This document shows positions 57,229 to 64,000 of a stretch of 64,000 nucleotides of DNA, piece after piece. Origin of the DNA: Eucommia ulmoides (taxonomy: Eukaryota; Streptophyta; Magnoliopsida; Garryales; Eucommiaceae). The DNA lies in contig JAENRU010000489.1 in assembly GCA_016647705.1 (NCBI GenBank), positions 1,178,001 to 1,242,000 on the forward strand. Reading direction: 5' to 3'. A program made the position numbers and the translations under genes. Each line of letters starts with the position of its first letter. Position 1 is the first letter of the stretch. The notes below the pieces were generated by a model. It was not told the origin of the DNA. It saw nothing but the letters and a program-made list of their open reading frames with translations, and did no database searches.

Positions 57229-59064
57229 ACGGGGTGGATGACGTTATTTATTATTCGATTTAAAATTTTGGGGGTCAATTAGTAATTTTAAGTATATTAA
57301 AATCTTGAATTGGACTAAAATGATTTCAAATTCTTAATTAGGGGGAGGTTAATGTAATTACAACTAAATTAATATATATATAAGATAAGGGACAGAGGGT
57401 CGGTGGGTTGCAGCCTCTTTTCAACACACAAATATATATACAGATATACATCCACACACGCATGACGGGAGGAAAGAAGAAGAATCCAACAACGAAGAGA
57501 AAGAGAAGGCGGTTCGCTTCGATAGGTGTGTGATCGACATTTGTCCGGTGGCGCGTAATCATCGCCGTCGTTCGGTAAGAGTGTATTTGATTGACTGTAG
57601 GGGTGCTCTGTTTTCCGTTCATCATTGTGGGTATGTGGGTGTGTGTGTTGTCGATCGTCAGAGGTGGGCGTGTATGTGTGTGTCGTCGGCTGTGATTGTG
57701 CATGTGTGTGTTCCGTTCTGTTTAAGTTGGCGATCGTGTGAATGTGTCGGTGTTCAGCGTCGTCAGTGTGTGTGTGTGTCATGTGACGGTGTTTGTGTGT
57801 GTATTGTTGTGTATGTATGTGTGTGGTTTCTGTTTCCGTTTGGTGTTGCCATGTATGTGTGTAATAAGTCAGTCTGTGATTTGGTCCGACGGAGGTGGCG
57901 GTGGTGCGTGTTTTGATGGTCACCGTCATCGTCGGTGTGTGTGTGTGTCGCCGTTGTTGTCGTGTGACCGTCCGATAGTGTGAAAATCGGTGAGTGGGTT
58001 GTCTCCGTCGTTCGATAGATTTGTTGTTGTTGACGGTGATGGTGGTTTGGTTGTGTGGGTGTCGCCGGGGTTCGCCGGCGGTAAGTTAGAGAGAGAGAGC
58101 AATGGTTGTGTGTATGACTTGCGTCGGCAGTGGTATGTGTGTGTGTGGGTTTTGATCCATCGTTGCTGCTGGGTGTGTGTGCGTGGTGTTTTGGTCAGTA
58201 AATGTGTTGTCGGGAGAGAAAGATGGCAGGTTTAGAAGCAAAAAAACAGAGGAGTAGGCGGTGACGCGTCGCCGCTGCGGTGAGAAGTTCGCCTCAGCGG
58301 TGAGAAGTCAGTGAGCAGAACAAAGGATGGGGTGAGCCCGTTCGCCGCGGCGGTGAACTTCGACGCCGCACTGGTGAAGTCAGGAGCTGAACAGAAGCAG
58401 ACGTAGAGAAGAAGAAGCGGGAAAAGAAAGAAAAAAAAAAAAACCCAGAAAATACACAAACCACCCCAATGAAAATCAAAATCTTATCTCGCGGACAGGC
58501 AGAAAATCCGGGAAAGATAGAATTCCGAACTCTACTAATATATGTATTTAATTGTGCTTAATTGTCTCATGGGCGATTATATGAAATTACTTGGTCGATG
58601 CGAAAATTGTGTGACGAGCATGCGAAATGATGATTATGTGTTAGATTTATGTGACAAGCATGCTTACGTGGTTTATGTATTATATTAATTAAATACATGT
58701 ATTAGAGGGGTTAGAGTTCTACTGCGCGTTAGCTCACAACCCCCACAGTGTTTGGATTGTAGGGTCGGCTGGAAAAAAAAACGAGAGAATAGATAAATTT
58801 ATTTGAAATTTCGAGATGTAATAATTGTAATTATTATTATTGTTGTAATCGAAGAAAACGGAGAATATAATTATCGTAGTTGTTATATAAAATATTTCTC
58901 TCGATTTTAATGTATTGAATATTTCGGTTAATACAATTGTTGAATATAATTGGTTTGATAAATATGTTGAAAATTAGGATTTAAATTATAAACTCGAGAC
59001 TTTTGAATTGGTCGCTGTTGCATAGAAAATGAGTGGATTTAAATTATAAACTCGAGACTTTCTC

Positions 59065-62000
59065 ATAATTGTATCGAAATCAAGGAGTTTCGCGAGTGTT
59101 TGCGTTATAAAATTATGCAATTTCTAGTGGTTAAAAAAAAGTAGCAAAATCTGAATTTTCGAAGTACTATAACCTTTAAAAATTTCACGATTTTGAATTT
59201 CAGATGAGTTTCTCTTGTTAACCAATCAAATGATGATTTTTTATAATGGTATCAAAATCAGGGAGTTTTGTGAGAGTTAACATTTTAAAATTTTACGATT
59301 TCAAAGATTTTAAAATGTAGCGAAATCAGAATTTTTCGGTGTATTATAGTTTTTGAAAATTTTACAATTTTGAGTTAAGAATGAATTTTTTACGTTACCC
59401 AATCAAATGATGCTTTCTCGTAATGATATCGAAATCCGAGTGTTTCGTGAATGTTTATTTTTCAAAGTTTTACGATTTCAAGAGTTTCAAAAAATTAGAA
59501 TATCAGAATTTTTCGATGAGCTATGGACTTTGAAAATTTCACGATTTTGAATGTTTGATAAATTTCTTCTATTAACCAAGCAAATGATATTTTCTCATAA
59601 TGGTATCAAAATCGGGGTGTTTCGTCAATGATTGTCTTTCAAAATTTCACGATTTCAAGTGTTTAACAAAAAAAATAGTAAAATTATAATTTTTTTTGTG
59701 AGTATAGCCTTTGAAAATTTTACGATTTTGAGTTTCAGATGAATTTCTACTGTTAACTAATAAAATGATGTTTTTCTGTAATGGTATTGAAATCAGAGAG
59801 TTTCGTATATGTAATCCTTTAAAAATTTCACGATTTCGATTGATTACAAAAACAAGTAAAATTGGAATTTTTTGGTATGCCTGCCTTTGAAAATTTCACG
59901 ATTTTGAGTTCCTCATCAACTATTCTCGTACCCTATCAAACGATGTATTTTCGTAATTGGAACAAAATCGAGGGGTTTTGCGAGTATTAGAATTTCAAAA
60001 TTTCATGATTTTGTGTATTTCCAAAAATTAGCAAAAACATAATTTTTCATTGTGTTATAACTTTTGAAAATTTTACGATTTTGAGTTTTAGATGAATTTC
60101 TTCAATTAATCAAATGACGTTTTGTCGTATCGAGAACAAAATTAGGGTTTTTTTTTTATAGTGTTTTCCTTTCAAAATTTCATGAATTTGAGTGTTTAAA
60201 AAATTAGCGAAATCGAAAAAGTTTCGGTGCGCTAGCCTCTGAAAATTTCACAATTTTGAGTTTCGGATGAATCGCTTCTTTTACCCTATCGAATGATATT
60301 TTGTTAAAATGATATCGAAAGCGGGGTGTTTTTCAAGTGTTAGCCTTTCAAAATTTATGACTTCGACTATTTCAAAAAAGTAGCAAATTTGGGATTTTTC
60401 GGTGTACCTTTGAAAATTTCACGATTTTGAGTTTCAGATGAATTTCTTTTGTTAGCTGATCAAATGATATTTTCTCGTAATAGTATCGAAATTGAGGTAT
60501 TTCATGAGTGTTAACTTTTAATAAAAATTCGATTTCAAGTGATTTAAAAAAGTAGCAAAATTTGGATTTTTCTCTATGCATCTTTGAAAATTTCACAATT
60601 TTGAGTTTTGAATGAATTTCTTTTATTAACCAATTAAATAATGTTTTCTCGTAATGGTATCGCAATCAGGGGGGTTTGGTGAGTGTTAACCTTCTAAAAT
60701 TTTACGATTTCAAGTGTTTAGAAAAAATAGCCAAATTTGAATTTTTTGGTGTGCTATAGTCTTTTTCACGATTTTGAGTTTCGGATTAATTGCTTCCGTT
60801 ACTGTATGAAATGATGTTTTCTCGTAATGGGAGAGAAATAAAGGATTTCCTAAGTGTTAGCTTTTAAAATTTCACGATTTCAAGTTTTTAAAAAATGTAA
60901 AGAGATCAGAATTTGTTGGTGGGGGACTCTTTGAAAATTTTACGATTTTGAGTTTCAGACATATTTCTTCTATTATCCAATCAAATTATGTTTTCTCGTA
61001 ATAGTATCGAAATCGGTAGATTTTGTGAGTGTTAGCCTTTCAAAATTTTACAATTTCGAGTGTTTAAAAAAAATAGCAAAATTTGAATTTTTCAGTGTGC
61101 TATAACTTTTAAAAAATTTACGATTTAAAGTTTCGAATCAATTGCTTCCGCTACACTATCAAATGATGTTTTCTCTTAATGGGAACAAAATAAGGGATTT
61201 TGCGAGTGTTAACCTTTTAAAATTTTACTATTTTAAGTATTTTAAAAAAGTAGAGAAATCGAAATTTTTCGATGTGTCTTAGAAAATTTTACGATTTTGA
61301 GTTTCGGATGAATTTCTTTTGTTACCCAATCAAATAATTTTTTTTTGTAATATTATTAAAATTGGGGTGTTTCGTGAGTCTTTATCTCTTAAAATTTCAC
61401 GATTTTGAGTATTTAAAAAAAAAATAGAATTTTTTTGTGTGTAGTCTTAAACAATTTCACGATTTTGAGTTTTAAATAAATTTATTTTGTTCCCTAATCA
61501 AACAATGCTTTCTCGTAATGATATCAAAATAGGGGGGGTTTCACGACTGTTAACCTTTCAAAATTTAACGATTTCAAGTGTTTAAAAAAAATAGCAAAAT
61601 TACAAAATTTTCAATATACTATAATCTTTGAAAAATTCTCAATTTCGAGTTTAAGATCAGTAGCTTCCGTTACCCTATCAAATTATATTTCATCGTAATG
61701 ATATTGATATTGAGATGTGATTGCAAATGTTAGCCTTTTAAAATTTCACGATTTTGAGTGTTTCAAAAAAATTACAAAATCATGATTTTTTGGTGTGCTA
61801 TATAGGCTTCAAAATTTTCACGATTTTGAATTTTGAATTAATTGCTTCCGTTTCCCTATCAAATGATATTTTGTCAGAATGGTATCAAAATAGGACTTTT
61901 TTTCAAGTGTTAGCCTTTCAAAATTCCATGATTTCGAGTATTTTAAAAAATTAGCGAAATCGGAATTTTTCGATTTCCTATAACCTTTGAAAATTTCACG

Positions 62001-62177
62001 ATTTTGAGTTTCAGATAAATTTTTTCAGTGACCCAATCAAATGATATTTTCTCATAATGGTATCAGAATCGGGGAGTTTTGTTAGTGTTAACCTTTTAAA
62101 ATTTTACGATTTCGAGCGTTTAAAAAAAGTAACAAAATTGAAATTTTTCGTTGTGCTTTAAAAAAAGTAGAAAAATC
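59065..62177 (+). repeat. Satellite S176, main array, plus orientation
   Basis: About 17 head-to-tail units. The landmark AAAATTTCACGATTTTGAGT falls near 59181, 59358, 59535, 59716, 59892, 60069, 60244, 60415, 60589, 60761, 60935, 61111, 61285, 61450, 61630, 61813 and 61990: mean spacing about 176 bp. A second copy of the motif (TTCAAAATTTCACGATTTCGAG) lies about 100 bp into each unit. A G-run (ATCGGGGG) varies from unit to unit. No gene: the open frames at 60372-60665 and 61754-61954 are satellite. Confidence 0.95.
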
Positions 62178-64000
62178 TTGAAATTTTCAAAGTCTATAGC
62201 ACACTAAAAAATCACGATTTTGCTACTTTTTTTTAAATACTTGAAATCGATAAATTTTGAAAGGCTATCACTCGAAATCGGGGTTTTGCTACAATTACGG
62301 AAAAAACAACATTTTATTGGTTAACAAAAGTAATTAATGCGAACCTCAAAATTATGAAATTCTCAAAGGTTATATAGCATACTGCAAATCCTCGATTTTG
62401 CTATTTTCTTTTAAACACACGAAACTGTAAATTTTTATAGCCTAATACTTACAAACCCCCCCCCCCCCCCTCCCTCCTCGATTTTGGTCTATTTATGAGA
62501 AAACATCATTTGATAGGATAACAGAATAAATTAATTTAAAACTTAAAATCATGAAATTTGCAATGGCGCAAACCGAAAAAAATAAATCTTGCTATTTTTT
62601 AAAAATATTCGAAATTGTGAAATTTTGAAAGACACTCACAAAATCCCATGATTTCACCACCATTACAACAAAGCATCATTTGACAGGATAATAGAAGCAA
62701 TTGATCCGAAACTGAAAATCGTGAAATCTTCATAAGTTATGGCACACCAAAATCCCCTGATTTCACTAATTTTTTTTTTAGACACTCGAAATCATTAAAT
62801 TTTAAAAGGTTAACTCTCGCAAACCCCCTCCTCCCTCCCCCCATTTCTCTCTCATTACGAGAAAGCATAATTTGATTCGGTAATAAAATGAATTAATCAC
62901 AAAATCGTGAAATTTTCAAAATCTATATCGCATTGAAAACTCTCAATTTTGATATTTTTTTAAAACACTCGAAATCGTGAAATTTTTAAAGGATAACATT
63001 CACCAAAACACCTCGATTTTGCTAAACCATTACAATGAAGCGTCATTTGATTGGGTAATAAAAACAATTGATCTGAAATTCAAAATCGTAAAATTTTCAT
63101 AGAGTATATAACACACTAAAATATTCCGATTTTACTATATTTTTTAAACATTTGAAATTGTGAAATTTTAAAATAGTAACACTCACAAAATTCTCCGATT
63201 TCACTACCATTACAACAAAGGATTATTTGTTTGGGCAATAAAAGCAATTTATTCAAAACTCAAAATCATAAAATTTTCACTGAAAAATCCATGTTTCGCT
63301 ACTTTTTTTAAACATTCGAAATTATAAAAATTTGGAAGACAAACACTCATAAAATTCCCCGATTTCGCTACTATTACAACAAAATATCATGTGATTGGAT
63401 AATGAAAGCAATTGATCCGAAAAACAAAATATCAACATTTTCTTAAGCTATATAGCACACTAAAAAATCTCAACTTCACTACTTTTTTTAAATACTCAAA
63501 ATCATAAAATTTTCAAAAGCTAAGACTCTCGAAAACCCATGATTTCACCATCATTACAACAAAGCATTATTTGACAAAGTAACGGAAACAATTGATTTGA
63601 AATCGAAATCCCTTCATTTCGCTATTTTTATGGAACACTCGAAAACGTAAAATTTTGAAAGGTTAACCTCCCCCCCCTCCATTTCTCTCATTATGAGAAA
63701 ACATCATTTGATTCGGTAATAGAAAAAATTCATCCAAATCTTAAAATCATTATTTCGCTACTTTTTTAAACACTCAAAATCGTAAAATTTTTAAAGAACA
63801 CCCACAAAAACCTCTGATTTCACTCCCGTTACGACAAAACATCATTTGATAGGATAATGGAAACAATTAATCAAAAACTCAAATTCGTGAAAATTTCAAA
63901 AGATATAACAAAATGGAAATCCCCCATTTCATTCTTTTTTTGAAACAACCAAAATTGTCAAACTTTTAAAGACTAACGCTCACAATACTCCTGTTTTTGC
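62178..64000 (-). repeat. Satellite S176, inverted array, continues beyond the window
   Basis: From about 62178 the same units read as reverse complement (TTTGAAAGGCTA, CTCGAAATCG.GAAATTTT, GAGAAA.CATCATTTGAT). About ten units reach the window edge. C-runs at 62457-62470, 62823-62841 and 63668-63678 are the complement of the variable G-run. Confidence 0.93.

Larger units (their letters stand above)
52478..59064 (+). mobile_element. LTR family A (copy A4), with nested insertions; broken
   Basis: Starts TGTAAGATCCTGATTTTTC. Its first 67 bp (to 52544) are cut by LTR B (52545-57228). LTR A text resumes at 57234 (GTGGATGACG ... CAATTAGTAATTTTAAG) and runs through the GT/CpG-rich core (57500-58240) to about 59064. 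No GTGACA right terminus or target duplication was recognised, so it is a broken copy. A 28 bp direct repeat (GGATTTAAATTATAAACTCG...) occurs near its right end, about 58978 and 59035. Confidence 0.8.

Noticed and set aside
55544-57929. Several 100-186 residue His/Thr or Val/Cys-rich frames
   Set aside because: By-products of CA/GT repeats in LTR A3 and A4. No start context, no conserved motif, overlapping on both strands.
60372-61954. Open frames of 66-97 residues in the right-hand array
   Set aside because: Translated satellite: the same KIVKFSK.. phrase repeats with the 176 bp period.

Overview
This window is nuclear DNA from a flowering plant, most probably a eudicot. It is AT-rich, its genes have GT-AG introns (one GC-AG), and three host genes match Arabidopsis families closely. 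Most of the rest is transposable-element wreckage. The species cannot be fixed from the sequence.

Layout. (1) 1-7.1 kb: HT1, the Raf-like kinase of stomatal CO2 signalling, minus strand, three exons. Its first intron carries a tandem duplication that copied the 3' splice site, a tRNA-derived SINE, a TRIM-type miniature LTR element and inverted-repeat MITEs. (2) 7.1-9.6 kb: SINE and LINE remnants and a GGCCCA-rich patch. (3) 9.6-28 kb: two apparent halves of a Copia fossil lie either side of a complete five-exon gene for an organellar, probably mitochondrial, ribosomal protein uS15 (minus strand). The right half begins next to a stray copy of part of uS15 exon 1. Two related fold-back elements lie in the same interval. 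(4) 28.1-35.3 kb: a Mutator-like transposon (MULE) inserted in the Copia 3' LTR, itself carrying a 2.7 kb solo LTR in its transposase. (5) 38.4-43.8 kb: a plus-strand, four-exon gene for a two-pass membrane protein of the At1g16860 family, with introns full of tandem repeats and MITE relics. (6) 44.9-64 kb: a satellite of about 176 bp per unit, broken up by a DNA-transposon-like element full of a GTGGATATCCAC palindrome, a solo LTR, and a three-deep nest of LTRs. The satellite changes orientation near 62.18 kb and runs off the window.

The three host genes share no obvious pathway. The layered insertions, most with matching target-site duplications (TSDs), allow a relative chronology: Copia before MULE before solo LTR on the left; satellite before LTR A4 before LTR B before LTR A3 on the right. 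The passage from genes into a satellite invaded by LTR elements resembles an approach to pericentromeric or other heterochromatin, which is an inference. No non-coding RNA gene, CRISPR array or bacterial-type feature was seen.
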